DNA of 64,000 bases from Cristatella mucedo. Taxonomy: Eukaryota; Bryozoa; Phylactolaemata; Cristatellidae. Below the pieces are notes generated by a model that was not told the DNA's origin, did not search any database, and saw only the letters and a list, made by a program, of their open reading frames with translations. Below, one piece after another: positions 13,151 through 22,798 of the stretch (positions are counted from its first letter, which is position 1; every line of letters starts with the position of its first letter). The translations under genes and the position numbers were made by a program. The stretch is taken from NCBI GenBank assembly GCA_009760855.2, contig WPIO01000255.1, positions 62,001 through 126,000 on the forward strand, read 5' to 3'.

Positions 13151-13425
13151 TTTATTTATTGATACTACAGTATAGTCAGCACTGTCTGCCTTAAACTGTG
13201 GCCGACATAGCCATAGTCCACTTGCCTCCGTGTTTTGGAATAATTGATTCAAGGGTGGCCTTTTTTGAAGACTCTCTGAACGAACGTGCGCCTAGGATTT
13301 GGTCGGCAAATGTTCAATGCAGTCACTTTGTAACTCTAGAATTGAGCTACGTACTACATCGTCACCTCAGGAATTTGGATGACTTGAATGAGCTCTGTTC
13401 CCACCACGATATTTTCTTTACATAG

Positions 13426-14960
13426 GTACATACCTGCAGTTACTGAGCCGCCGCATTATAAACTAGAGCATAATTTATATACAGCCGTTATTTTGCAAAT
13501 GCCAAGAGTAGAAAAATCTGGCTGACCAAGCAATATACTGCTTCACAAAACACGGATGGCTGAAGAAAGTCTGGTGGACGAAGACAAGTCAGATTTGGCT
13601 GGGTCGCCGAAAGAAGCCATTAAGCCTAACAAGCTTGCGAACACAGTGACTTTAGAATGAGTCAACAAATCCAAGAGGTTTGGCTACGCGACGTCATTGA
13701 TAAGGCAGCTTCAATGGCTCTAGGTAGATTAGCGAACTGAGATCGCAATTCCTACTCTGGTTCACTAGGCACAACTTACTATGGCTGCTTCGTGCCTTGC
13801 AGAACTCTTGTCAGCGTTCAAGATTCCTTGTGCCCCAGGGTTCTTTATAGACCAAGAAATATATTTCAATTCCTTAGCGATGGACCTTCGACTGCAGATC
13901 CTCCACCGATAGCTTTGGATTTCGGATTAAAACTCGGGACTCAGCAATGATTCCCAAAATTCGCATCTCTACATTAGAAGTGGTTGTTATACGATGCACT
14001 CCAAAAGCAGCTTAATTTTTAAGTTTACTATAGATAATTGTCAAGCCTTGCTGAAGATTATTATCTCCGATAAGTCCTTGCTGTATTGTAGAGCTAAAAT
14101 TAGATACACATGACCTTCGTTAAGCTTGTTCTCAGCTTTTTTAAAGTTTGGAAAAACTTACTCGTGAATAATCACACTTCTGACAAAGTCCTACAGATCA
14201 AGGCTTTTCTGCTTAAGAACTCCTAATATAATCGTCATAAGTGTATGTGCTTGCGTTACAGTAAAGACGAACTCAAACACCTCAACTTCAATTTATCGAT
14301 GGTAAACTCGGCATTATTTGACATTTCCCACCGAGCAGCTTATAAAGTGTTCACTGCCTGGTAGCCAGATTTGGCATGCCTTTAAAAAACATAGCTGTTT
14401 CAAAAATGCCGCATTTCATTCCAGAAAGAGACTCAAGTTCCATACGCTGACGAAGATCAGCCGAAAAGCTTAGTTTGAGCATTTAAAAAAGTCTACCGTA
14501 GTTTCATAGACTGGTAGCCTCAGCAACGAGGCAGCTCCACCAGTAAACCATGGTCGGCGCAGTCTGCAGGAAAGGATGCCTCCTCGTGGACGGCCCAGAG
14601 AGGTGCCAGGAAGAGTTACTACCCCTCGGCAAGGCTACTTTTGGTACCTATCGCAGGTACGGTCGGTCAAGGACAGGCTCCTCGGGAAATATCGTGTAGC
14701 TGTTCGCCAATTTAACTATGACAAGAGCCTCGAGCTCAAAGAGCTCCTAAGCCAGCCAAGATGCCCGTGCGCGAGCACACTCGTATGCGAAGAAAATTGT
14801 ATGCCCTACAAATCGGGCAGCCTGCAGCATTGAAGACAACAGCCTGTCGCTCGTCTCGCTGAGCATTCCGGTGACGGTCGTCACTTCGGCGCTTCTACAG
14901 ATGCGGCCGATCGTAGAACACGGGTGGCCATTTTTAAAAACGACGTCAAATATTTGTGCC
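13426..14960. other. Intergenic DNA before LTR element
   Basis: AT-rich up to about 14500. From about 14530 to 14960 it becomes GC-richer, with an 85-codon plus-strand open frame (14576-14833) starting MPPRGRPREVPGRV. The frame resembles no family I recognise. The base composition matches the neighbouring retrotransposon more than the surrounding DNA, so it may be an older element remnant. Confidence 0.35.
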
Positions 14961-14965
14961 GCTGA

Positions 14966-15252
14966 TGTGCTTCGATGTGCCTTACACGAAGAGCGCCCGC
15001 ACAGAACCATCACCAACAGTTTATTCTACTACAGAGCAGAGGGAGCACGACTTCACTCGCCCCTCTCTCCCCCCTGAATCCCCCTCGCCCACGGCTGTTT
15101 TTGCCGACCCCGATGGTGAGTCCAATATCTGACTGTGGTTACCGGCCTGTCCAAACCACACCACAGGCGGACCACAGCTATGCACCACCGGTGATGCTCC
15201 TGACAGCTGTTTAAGGAAGGAGCGGTACCGGCCTGCATATAATCAGACCACA
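14966..15252 (-). repeat. 3' LTR of gypsy element
   Basis: 287-bp repeat; it is the 3' LTR because the element reads on the minus strand. It begins TG and ends CA on both strands' convention. Just outside it, on the minus strand, a short purine run 'aagggag' (about 15254-15262) is the likely polypurine tract. Confidence 0.95.
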
Positions 15253-15327
15253 CGCTCCCTTGACCTTAAGGTCACAAGTTTCCAGCTGCAATGCGAGTAG
15301 CGCACTGTACGTCCCCTGACGTACAGA

Positions 15328-17325
15328 TCAGTCCATGACGTAGTCAGAGAACCAACGTGGGTGCTGCAGTTCCGACCGCACGCGAAGCTGGTGGCCGCCC
15401 CTTTCCTCTGTCCCAGCATGCTCATCATCTCCGCCTCTTATCTGGGAGGGTGCTGGCAGCTGAGCCGGTAATACTGGCTCAGCGTCCGGAACTAACCTGA
15501 CGTCCGACACGTGTCTTCGGATTCCGTTCACCTCGACACCAAGGCCGTGAGTCCCTGAGGTCACAATCCCTTCCGGCCATTCTGATGTACACCGTGCATC
15601 GGCCGGTTTCACAAAAACCCTTTGGCCCGCTGTGTAGTTAATGGCAGATTGGGTGTTGCAATGCTGTATCTTCTTTGGCTGGAGCGGGCACCGCCATTCA
15701 TATGTAAATAACCGCCTGTGAGGCAGGGTTTCGCCCTTTATCCCCTCAGTCGGCGCCGAATTGTACCAGTGCACCATATCTAGTACTCCTCTACCGATGC
15801 GAGCTGCCATGCCCTTGATAGTCCGATGCATGCGTTCGACTATGCCGTTGCCTTCCGGTCGGTAAGCACACTGGTAGACGGTCTCAACGCCCCAGCGTTC
15901 GCAGAGACGCCGAACTGCCTCAGATCGGAACGAGGCGCTGTTGTCCATCAGAAGCTGCGTAGGTGGGCCTCTCTCTCGAAAGATTTGCTCCAGCACTCTG
16001 GTGATAAGGTGCACCTCTTCGCTAGGAATGGGCCGCCATAGCGTGAATCTGCTGGGCCCACAATCCACCAGCGTCAGATATTTCTCATTGCAGTAGTGCG
16101 TGACATCTATCGCAAGACGAGACCAGGGTTCGGTGACGTCAAGACTGCCTCGCTGCCACGAAATCGGCGACGGATCCACTGATCTGCAGCGAAGACAGGA
16201 ACAAACAATTCGTTCTACATCGGTTCTGCGGATGTTCGCATTAGGGTGACATAGCCTCGCCAGGTATAGCGTCCTGTCGACGCCCAGGTGGTGCAGATTG
16301 TGGAATTGCTTCAGGTCGATATTGGGAGTCGCCAAACTGACCTCGGGAGCCACGGCACCGGTACAGCAAGTCGTGAACCTCAACCACCTTTGCGGTACTC
16401 GCGTCAGCTGGTCCGCTTTGTTCTCCGGCGACCTTACTAGGCTGACAGTCGTCTCCAGATTGCACTCCGTTATAATATCTCGGAGTAGGCCCAATTGTCG
16501 TCGAATTATCGCCTCTCCCATGCCGCGCGTCCTCACGGGTTTATCCCCGTCGATCAATGACTTCAGCCAACCAAACACCGAAGTTGAATCAGTCACGATT
16601 TGAACTTTCTGAAGTCCCCACGCAATAGCGATGTTAAGGCCTTTGATGACGGCTTCTAGCTCGGCGGTGTTTATATGCGAAGTATCGTCCGGCTTTCGAA
16701 GCCAAGAGGCATCCTCAACCACTTTACCGTCAATTTCAAGGCACGTTCCAATAGCGATGCTGCTCGCATCGCACCACAACTTTCCGCTGACGACATTGGA
16801 CACCTGCCACGCGCCAGTCACCGGATCAGAAGCTAGCACCCTGCGATGGACGTCGCGAGCAATTTCCAGAACCTCACTCGGCACTTTGCTGTCCCAGTCC
16901 TGCTCGCTGGCTATACGTTTGAGGTAACTGCAAGCAGGTCGCAGCCAGCCGGCTACCGGAAAATGCCCCACGAGTTGCCCACACCAAGAAAATAATTCTC
17001 GCCACGTCAGCACCGACTGTACAGAGCCTATGGCATTATCTCGGCGCCATACGAGCTCGTTTCGTTTACTGTCAATGCGGAGGCCTAGGACACGAACACC
17101 CTCTAACTTTTCAGGTGGTTTTGCTTCAAGTCCGTACTCGCGGAGAAGCTCAATCACACGGTCGTTTGAGACGATATCATTGTTCGCCAAAATGTCGTCA
17201 ACATACGAATCCGTGCCGGATCTGACCCGCTCATCCATAGACAACACTTTATTTAAGATAACAGTCATTATTTTTGGTGCAACGTTAAGGCCGAAACCCA
17301 GGCGAGTCAGGCAGTATCGGCGGCC
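15328..17325 (-). CDS. pol: RT palm/thumb, RNase H and integrase
   Basis: From its first ATG (17268) this frame is 646 codons; it is open a little upstream, to the frame break near 17325. YVDD, the RT catalytic box, lies at residues 22-25. RNase H runs from about residue 160 to 290 ('LWCDASS', 'TAELEAV', 'IVTDSTSV', 'ENKADQLTR'), with the acidic residues in place. The integrase zinc-binding HHCC domain follows ('FHNLHHLGVDRTL' and 'CSCLRC'). Its catalytic D,D-35-E core comes next ('LAIDVTHY', 'LLMDNSASF', 'GIVERMHRT'). A basic, Pro-rich tail ends 75 bases before the 3' LTR. The integrase looks intact. It would join element cDNA to host DNA in the nucleus. Confidence 0.93.
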   Translation of the reverse strand, partial: GRRYCLTRLGFGLNVAPKIMTVILNKVLSMDERVRSGTDSYVDDILANNDIVSNDRVIELLREYGLEAKPPEKLEGVRVLGLRIDSKRNELVWRRDNAIGSVQSVLTWRELFSWCGQLVGHFPVAGWLRPACSYLKRIASEQDWDSKVPSEVLEIARDVHRRVLASDPVTGAWQVSNVVSGKLWCDASSIAIGTCLEIDGKVVEDASWLRKPDDTSHINTAELEAVIKGLNIAIAWGLQKVQIVTDSTSVFGWLKSLIDGDKPVRTRGMGEAIIRRQLGLLRDIITECNLETTVSLVRSPENKADQLTRVPQRWLRFTTCCTGAVAPEVSLATPNIDLKQFHNLHHLGVDRTLYLARLCHPNANIRRTDVERIVCSCLRCRSVDPSPISWQRGSLDVTEPWSRLAIDVTHYCNEKYLTLVDCGPSRFTLWRPIPSEEVHLITRVLEQIFRERGPPTQLLMDNSASFRSEAVRRLCERWGVETVYQCAYRPEGNGIVERMHRTIKGMAARIGRGVLDMVHWYNSAPTEGIKGETLPHRRLFTYEWRCPLQPKKIQHCNTQSAINYTAGQRVFVKPADARCTSEWPEGIVTSGTHGLGVEVNGIRRHVSDVRLVPDAEPVLPAQLPAPSQIRGGDDEHAGTEERGGHQLRVRSELQHPRWFSDYVMD

Positions 17326-18290
17326 TGAAATTCAACCACCTGGTACTTCCACAATGATGGGTCTACGTGAATTTGCAAATAGGCCTTACGCAGGTCCACG
17401 ACGCTTACGTTTCGTCCCATTCGCCGCCATGCACGAAGTTTATTACTGCACACGTCGCCTTCAGCCGTGTGGCTCGACACGAACTGGTTGAGCTCGCGAT
17501 AGTCGAGGACGGGCCTCACTTTCCCTTTGCTGCTTTGGACCACCGCCATCAAGGGAATCAGCCCACCGCACTCCCCGTGAAAAGGTTGAAGCCAACCACA
17601 CTTTATCCAGTCCTCCACTTCCCGTTCATATTCTACTTCTAACTCAGCCGGGATGCGATATGAGGACACGCGGTTCTGCAGCATGGGGGCCTGTACGCCT
17701 TCTTTCCAGTTCCAGCGCACGTGCCACGCGCCATCGTGGAATATGGCAGTAAAATCTTTGTCGGAGACTGTAAGCTCGCTCGAATTTCCGACCTTTGCAA
17801 TGAGCGAAACGTCGGTGGCCGGGGGTGAGTGAGGGTAGGTTACACTGTTTCTTTCGCCGCGGATGCATCGGGTCGTTGGAGCCTCATTACCTAAGTCAAC
17901 TTGGCCTTCACCATCGTGCTCTACGCGGACGCCGCCTAGCCCTCTTATGACATCCATCCCAAGGATGACGTCCCAGCCAGCAATTATATCGGTCACCAAA
18001 CAATTAACCTCCAGCGGTACTCCTCTAATTAACAAACTGACCTTACACATAGAGGTACAGAGAGCGCTGTCACCGTTCATCATCAAGATACCCTCCCTCG
18101 CAGGCTGCAGATCACGAGAGGAGGCCAGCACTGATGCAAGCACCGTGCGGGAGCAGCCGGTGTTGACAAGTGCAGTAGCGAACTGGCCATTTAACATCAC
18201 GCCAATGGAGGGCAGTCGCGCCGAAGTCAAGGGGAACACGCTGGCGCAGGTGTTGGCGGTTCCCCTTATTCGTTTTTTTGATCGCCGAAT
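17307..18290 (-). CDS. pol: Protease and N-terminal reverse transcriptase
   Basis: This frame has no real start: it is open upstream into the gag overlap (to about 18292) and is entered by -1 frameshift. It first encodes an aspartic protease region. The active-site triad reads NTG (in 'ALVNTGCSRT') where family members have D-T/S-G, so this protease should be inactive. About 150 residues later come RT motifs: 'KGKVRPVLDYRELN' and 'VVDLRKAYLQI', the latter carrying the first catalytic Asp of the palm. The frame then stops at 17307. RT coding resumes in another frame a few dozen bases on, so the copy has lost one base near 17320-17328 or there is a sequencing error there. Confidence 0.88.
   Translation of the reverse strand: MRRSKKRIRGTANTCASVFPLTSARLPSIGVMLNGQFATALVNTGCSRTVLASVLASSRDLQPAREGILMMNGDSALCTSMCKVSLLIRGVPLEVNCLVTDIIAGWDVILGMDVIRGLGGVRVEHDGEGQVDLGNEAPTTRCIRGERNSVTYPHSPPATDVSLIAKVGNSSELTVSDKDFTAIFHDGAWHVRWNWKEGVQAPMLQNRVSSYRIPAELEVEYEREVEDWIKCGWLQPFHGECGGLIPLMAVVQSSKGKVRPVLDYRELNQFVSSHTAEGDVCSNKLRAWRRMGRNVSVVDLRKAYLQIHVDPSLWKYQVVEFQAADTA
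18218..18278 (-). promoter_or_regulatory. -1 ribosomal frameshift signal, gag-pro
   Basis: On the minus strand the heptamer A-AAA-AAC (18278-18272) is in the gag frame, ten bases before the end of the gag stop codon. Four bases later a 9-bp perfect stem can form: AAGGGGAAC (18267-18259) with GTTCCCCTT (18237-18229). Bases in its loop (GCGCC, 18247-18243) can pair with GGCGC downstream (18222-18218). This makes an H-type pseudoknot with loops of about 11, 5 and 6 bases. After slipping, the frame is exactly that of the protease/RT ORF. Confidence 0.8.
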
Positions 18291-18997
18291 TTTTTACCAA
18301 GCGCAGCAGCTAGATGATTCGGATCGCCGCAGATCCAGCAAAGTCGCGTGCCCGGCCTGCTGCGAAAAGGCCGGTCGGTGTACCGCCTTTTCGAGTCCGT
18401 CTTAGACTGCACCACGACGCCACGGGTCTGAGAGCGTCGATCCTCGAAACGGCCGGCGAGACATGCCGCACTTGACGAGACAAAGTTCCTCGACATTTCA
18501 ACCAGCACCGGCAAATCAGCTTTGGTAAGCGAGCATGCTGCTCGAAGTTGCCGCTTTACGTCATCGGGTAGGCCCGACACAAATGCCCACTTCAGCAAAG
18601 ACTCCGGGGGATACGCAGGTGCCCCCCCCCCTGCTTGAGCAGCAAAGACAATAGACGCCAAGCGAACAAGGTCGGCCAAGTAGACGTCTGGCGACTCACC
18701 CTCGCGAAGTGTTCTGCTCGATAACTCGTCGTACGCGCGGAAGCAATCGGGCGAAAACGCGGCGCTGAGTGGGCGTTTGACCTTCGTATAGTCACATTTA
18801 TCACTGTCCACCAGCCCTTCATAGACGGCAAAAGCTCCGCCGGTTAAATATAAGGGCATGAGTGCGGCAAGATCGTCATCTTTAATCTTGTTCGTCTTGG
18901 CCACGGAGTCCAGTCGACGTACCCACTCGACGAAGTCCGTTTTGCCGTCATAAGGTTCGATTTTGCCTAGCATTACCATTGATGCCATCGACTCCAT
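18266..18997 (-). CDS. gag: Gag protein of gypsy element
   Basis: A 243-codon frame; the ATG at 18997 lies only 14 bases after the 5' LTR. The N-terminal two thirds carry a capsid-like region with 'FVEWVRRLDSVAK' and 'SLLKWAFVSGLPDDVKRQL', as in Ty3/gypsy and retrovirus-like Gag. A basic segment then leads to one zinc-knuckle-like motif, CWICGDPNHLAAAL. The first two Cys and the His are in place, but the last position is Leu instead of Cys, so the knuckle is probably damaged. The frame ends at a TAA just past an A-AAA-AAC heptamer, where protease and pol are reached in the -1 frame. Gag packages element RNA into virus-like particles in the cytoplasm. Confidence 0.9.
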   Translation of the reverse strand: MESMASMVMLGKIEPYDGKTDFVEWVRRLDSVAKTNKIKDDDLAALMPLYLTGGAFAVYEGLVDSDKCDYTKVKRPLSAAFSPDCFRAYDELSSRTLREGESPDVYLADLVRLASIVFAAQAGGGAPAYPPESLLKWAFVSGLPDDVKRQLRAACSLTKADLPVLVEMSRNFVSSSAACLAGRFEDRRSQTRGVVVQSKTDSKRRYTDRPFRSRPGTRLCWICGDPNHLAAALGKKFGDQKNE

Positions 18998-19011
18998 CCC
19001 AAGAAATAGCT

Positions 19012-19298
19012 TGTGCTTCGATGTGCCTTACACGAAGAACGCCCGCACAGAACCAACACCAACAGTTTATTCTACTACAGAGCAGAGGGAGCACGACTTC
19101 ACTCGCCCCTCTCTCCCCCCTGAATCCCCCTCGCCCACGGCTGTTTTTGCCGACCCCGATGGTGAGTCCACCATCTGACTGTGGTTACCGGCCTGTCCAA
19201 ACCACACCACAGGCGGACCACAGCTATGCACCACCTGTGATGCTCCTGACAGCTGTTTAAGGAAGGAGTGGTACCGGCCTGCATATAATCAGACCACA
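19012..19298 (-). repeat. 5' LTR of gypsy element
   Basis: 287-bp repeat matching the 3' LTR at all but about 6 bases. Read on the minus strand it holds 'gattatatgcagg' near its start, a possible TATA element. The usual TGG-starting tRNA primer site is not found directly after it. Confidence 0.95.
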
Positions 19299-19303
19299 GC
19301 TGA

Positions 19304-20589
19304 AATTACGTACTGAACGTTAAAAGCCGTCTTTGGCTGTGCGTTAATACAAGTGATGAAAATGGCTAATTGACTGTTCTATAATTCAAGTAAATACCAC
19401 TATTTGGCCTCCGTCGCTGAACTATAAGTAGTGGCTTCTGGGTAATGAACTTATCCTAAACGCCATTCTGACTTTGAGCCGTGAAGCCCGTCATGGCTAG
19501 AGTTTACAATGCCTAGCTAATCGGCAGCACCGTTTTAGGCCGCCTTCTGCAAATAGGTTCTCTTGGCCAGCAATGTTCCATAAATTGGCATTCTCATTCT
19601 TTCTCTTTCAACACTATCGGCTAAAGACGCATTTGCTCTGTTGGTCTTACACTGTATAACTCAATTCCATAATTTTAATGTCGTGTCTAGTCCTCTTTAG
19701 CTGCCGGTACTGGTAGGCAATCTTTCTAGTGCTAAGTATTTGAGGCTACTAAGTAATATCCTCCAATAAACCACCCTCTTGGTCTTTGTGCTGCTATTCC
19801 TAGTTTTTCCCCAGCGGTTGACGTACTGCCATTTTACGACTGAGGTTAAGGTGCTCTCCGTGTACGATTGATGTCGACAGCTCTGAGAAATGGTCCACTA
19901 CAATGCTGGCTGACTACTGCTGCACACTCTACAGAGATGCTTCAGAACAGCTGTACAAGAAACGAAACCCAAGAAGAAGCTTATCACTTCATTTTGACAG
20001 GTCTTATCCGTGGATCTATTATTATTGGCCTGCATTTGGAGATGCATACACTAATATATTAAAGATTAGAAAACGGGAGAGCGAATTTTGCAATATGTCA
20101 GCGATAATCGTGTTGAGTACCCATACATTTATTAGAAATGGCCATTTTATTTCAGTAGCAAGGCATTCGTAAAGACATTATGACCGAAGATATAATTGCA
20201 ATTCAGCAAACGAACTCGCATTGTAGGCAAAAATCATGTTGCTTAAACTTATACAACTAAACTTTTCCACAAATAACATGCCACAGGAAACCTACAGCTG
20301 CAAGTACATTGGACCTCAAATACAATTTCTACTTTAGCACTGTATGATTACTTCACAATAGACGTACTGGTAATCTCGCATTTACATCCCTATAACTTTA
20401 GTAAGTGCAGAAGTAGCTAAGAAGGTTACATGGTCGGAGTGTAGAACTCTCGTGGATATAAGAAATGGCATTCTCCGCTAGCTGCAGTCGATTGGAAATA
20501 TACCTTAATAGGAAATATCATGCCACTTAATCCTATGGATAGCCAAAGCTCTGATAGTTTCTAGAACGTTGTGATTTCTTGGGGCCAAG
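19304..20589. other. No confirmed gene; weak plus-strand ORF
   Basis: Mostly AT-rich unassigned DNA. A plus-strand frame at 19903-20172 (89 codons, 'LADYCCTLYRDASEQLYKKR...') reads like protein and could be an exon. All frames are rather open here, and no splice sites or family match support it. Confidence 0.25.
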
Positions 20590-20632
20590 CTAATATCCCT
20601 CGATTCGGCATTCCACAATATGGCCACGAAGC

Positions 20633-20858
20633 AGCACCTTACGTAAATCGCAATAACTCTCTATGTCATCGCGAATGTGTGCAGTCTGAAATAGCAAAAT
20701 TTTAGCGAGGTTATAAATTGGAGCGGAAATTGCTTGGCCTTGTCCTTGCATGAAGGCTGATGCAAGCGACTTCATTTCCTCCTTTAAATTTTCATACTCA
20801 TGATGATCAATACTTGCATGAGTTCTCAGAAGGATTGATAGTTCCAATGGCTCTGCAA
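20633..20858 (-). CDS. Candidate exon, unknown protein
   Basis: A minus-strand open frame follows the acceptor-like 'cttagttgcag' near 20858. It encodes about 75 residues, including 'HHEYENLKEEMKSLASAF' and 'IYNLAKILLFQTAHIRDD'. The composition is protein-like (amphipathic helices, balanced charges). A donor-like 'gtaagg' lies near 20640; otherwise the frame ends at a stop at 20590. There is no homology I recognise. It lies between the LTR element and the other minus-strand genes and could belong to a gene with the exon candidates at 21.6 and 22.8 kb, but their phases were not shown to join. Confidence 0.4.
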
Positions 20859-21576
20859 CTAAGAGCGATTGCCAGAGGTAAAAATGGCAGTCTAAGAACG
20901 AGTACTATAGGTAACTATACAAACCTAAGAACGATTACTATTGCTAGCTATATCAGCTGTCTAAATATGAAAAGAAATATGTTGCACGGAAAATATATGA
21001 TATTTACTGGGTTTAAAAATAGGAGCCAAGAATAGTGACATAACACCATCAGTAAGGAAACTCAATTAAACTGTCCTATCAGGTGGCGTTTAGAAGTAGT
21101 GTGAATCATTATATTTATTATAATTATTGACAATTCATTGAGAAAATATATGTGAAAGTATCAACAAAATTTAAGGAAAGCAAAACTACAGCAACATTAG
21201 CTGCTTTAGGGATTAAAAATATGGTATTACATTTATGGTCTCTCAGGTTCGTTTAAATTAGGATAGGTAGTTGGCAGTTAATGTATATCGGCTTAACTGT
21301 TCTGGGCCTAGTCCAGCCTTAATGGGATTTTTCGTTCAAATCTTAGTAGGCAAACGAACAGAAGTTCATTTCATCAGCACTTGTCGGGCTGCTATTCCGG
21401 GTTATCGGTATGCCAATCTGGAGTTTTCCTCCCACGAGTTGAGAGTTACCCGGCAATTTACTGTAAACACATGTGTTCAAGACAACCTATTTGCTACCAA
21501 GCTAACCATGATGCTCTCACGTATTCTGTAATGCTGAGAGTGCAGCGGCTACATGACCGAGGTTAAAGGTAATAAG

Positions 21577-21775
21577 CTAGATACGGTTTAGCATGTACGA
21601 TGGACTTGCCGGTATCAGAAATGTACTGATGAAGTCATCCCTCAACACTTCGTCCTTTGAATTTTGCAGTTTCAAACTTCTGCGGTTTTTACAAGAGTCA
21701 TTTAAAAGTTGATCGAGATAAGGAAAATGATAAAACTTGCTCTCGGTGTTCCCCTGCACTAAAAATTATACACCC
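21577..21775 (-). CDS. Candidate exon, unknown protein
   Basis: A minus-strand frame follows an acceptor-like 'tttttagtgcag'. It encodes about 58 residues ending in a stop, with 'FYHFPYLDQLLNDSCKNRR' and 'LRDDFISTFLIPASPSYML'. It reads like coding sequence and may be a terminal exon. No family is recognised. Only ORF quality and the acceptor support it. Confidence 0.3.
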
Positions 21776-22486
21776 CTGCATTGCAAATAAAATAAAAATT
21801 AGTGTACAAATAGACAGTATGCAGGCTTATGCATTCGAGCACCCCAAGTAAAGCCGTCAGCTCTAGGTTTGGCGGCTCGCCCACTCCTTGATAACTTCCA
21901 ACGTCTTATTTTCTCTTATTTCTTCTAACATGTTGCATAATACGAGTGCAATGGTGACTAATGGTATGTTTTACACGTCCAAAGAGCTTTTACAGGGTAA
22001 AAAAAGTATTTAGAGGACCATGAAAAGGTTTTATTTGCTCCAAATTATAAGAAAATAAGATAATAATCATTGATTTTTATGGTAATATATTATAATGATA
22101 AGAAATAAGAAATAATCGATTTTAGTAGAATTTTACTTCGCAGAAATTCACTCATCACGTTTGAGTCTGAAACTTGATAACCGTGAGAAACAATCGACGA
22201 CTTTAAAGGTATTTGTGTAACTGATGCCAGGAGGATGACCTGTAACAGCTAGGACTGCCCTCCTCAGTTTTTCTTAGTACGGTCGCTATGACTGGCCCAC
22301 TTGCCACAGCATGGCAAGTGTGATCATCCAAGTATAAACACTTTACAATACGGAGGCATACACTATACATGGGTGATTACGTTCGACTGTCACATTTGTT
22401 CAAGTAGCTTACAAGTAACTGCCCAGGTTCAGTGGCTGCTTGTCTGAAGTATAAGTGACGTTCCACTGACTCGGATTGGCTTGATA

Positions 22487-22489
22487 ACA

Positions 22490-22581
<92 letters not shown>

Positions 22582-22594
22582 CACAAGCACACAG
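22487..22594. repeat. CA/TG microsatellite
   Basis: (CA)n tract with few interruptions. The 114-codon minus frame across it is an artefact. Confidence 0.95.
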
Positions 22595-22798
22595 AGGTTA
22601 GGTCACTCTTATGACTTCTAGAACCTTTGCAGTGAACAACTCCACTTGCAGGAAAACGACCGTACACCATCCGGAGTAAGCTGCCTAACTTCTCCGACAG
22701 CCGCGGTATGCCTCCACACACGTTGAGAACTTCTGCCAGAAGGGCTTAGGCCGAGGCACCGGTTTAGACCAATCACATCCAGGAGCCGGCTCCGGCCT

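Larger units (their letters stand above)
1887..13425 (+). repeat. Tandem array of a ~2.8 kb composite unit
   Basis: The same ordered blocks recur. One marker block (ccttaaactgtggccga and relatives) lies near 2144, 3607, 7528, 10320 and 13185; others are a LINE-derived block near 2740, 6680, 9480 and 12340, and CA tracts near 6305, 9189 and 12082. Spacing between full units is about 2.79 to 2.87 kb. The first unit lacks about 1.3 kb, including the CA tract; the second is lengthened by a LINE fragment at about 4930-5960; the last stops at 13425. Each full unit reads: decayed LINE 3' end, tRNA-like SINE, unique-looking filler, CA microsatellite. Copies are visibly diverged, so the array is not very recent. 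No open gene is conserved between units. Confidence 0.85.
14961..19303 (-). mobile_element. Ty3/gypsy-type LTR retrotransposon with 5-bp TSD
   Basis: Two 287-bp direct repeats (14966-15252 and 19012-19298) start TGTGC and end CCACA. GCTGA flanks the element on both sides (14961-14965 and 19299-19303), a perfect 5-bp target-site duplication. Read on the minus strand the order is LTR, gag, protease, reverse transcriptase, RNase H, integrase, LTR, which is the Ty3/gypsy order. The whole element is 4333 bp, compact for the family. By eye the LTRs differ at about 6 positions (about 98% identity), which points to a fairly young insertion. The copy is not intact: the pol frame is broken inside RT and the protease active-site Asp is replaced. 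It is GC-richer than its surroundings. Confidence 0.96.

Noticed and set aside
14975-15253. Open frames in both strands of the LTRs (also 18963-19284)
   Set aside because: The two LTR copies give the same frames; no gag or pol similarity and they cross the LTR border.
15826-18405. Plus-strand frames of 70-180 codons opposite pol and gag
   Set aside because: Shadows of the strongly coding minus strand of the GC-rich element.
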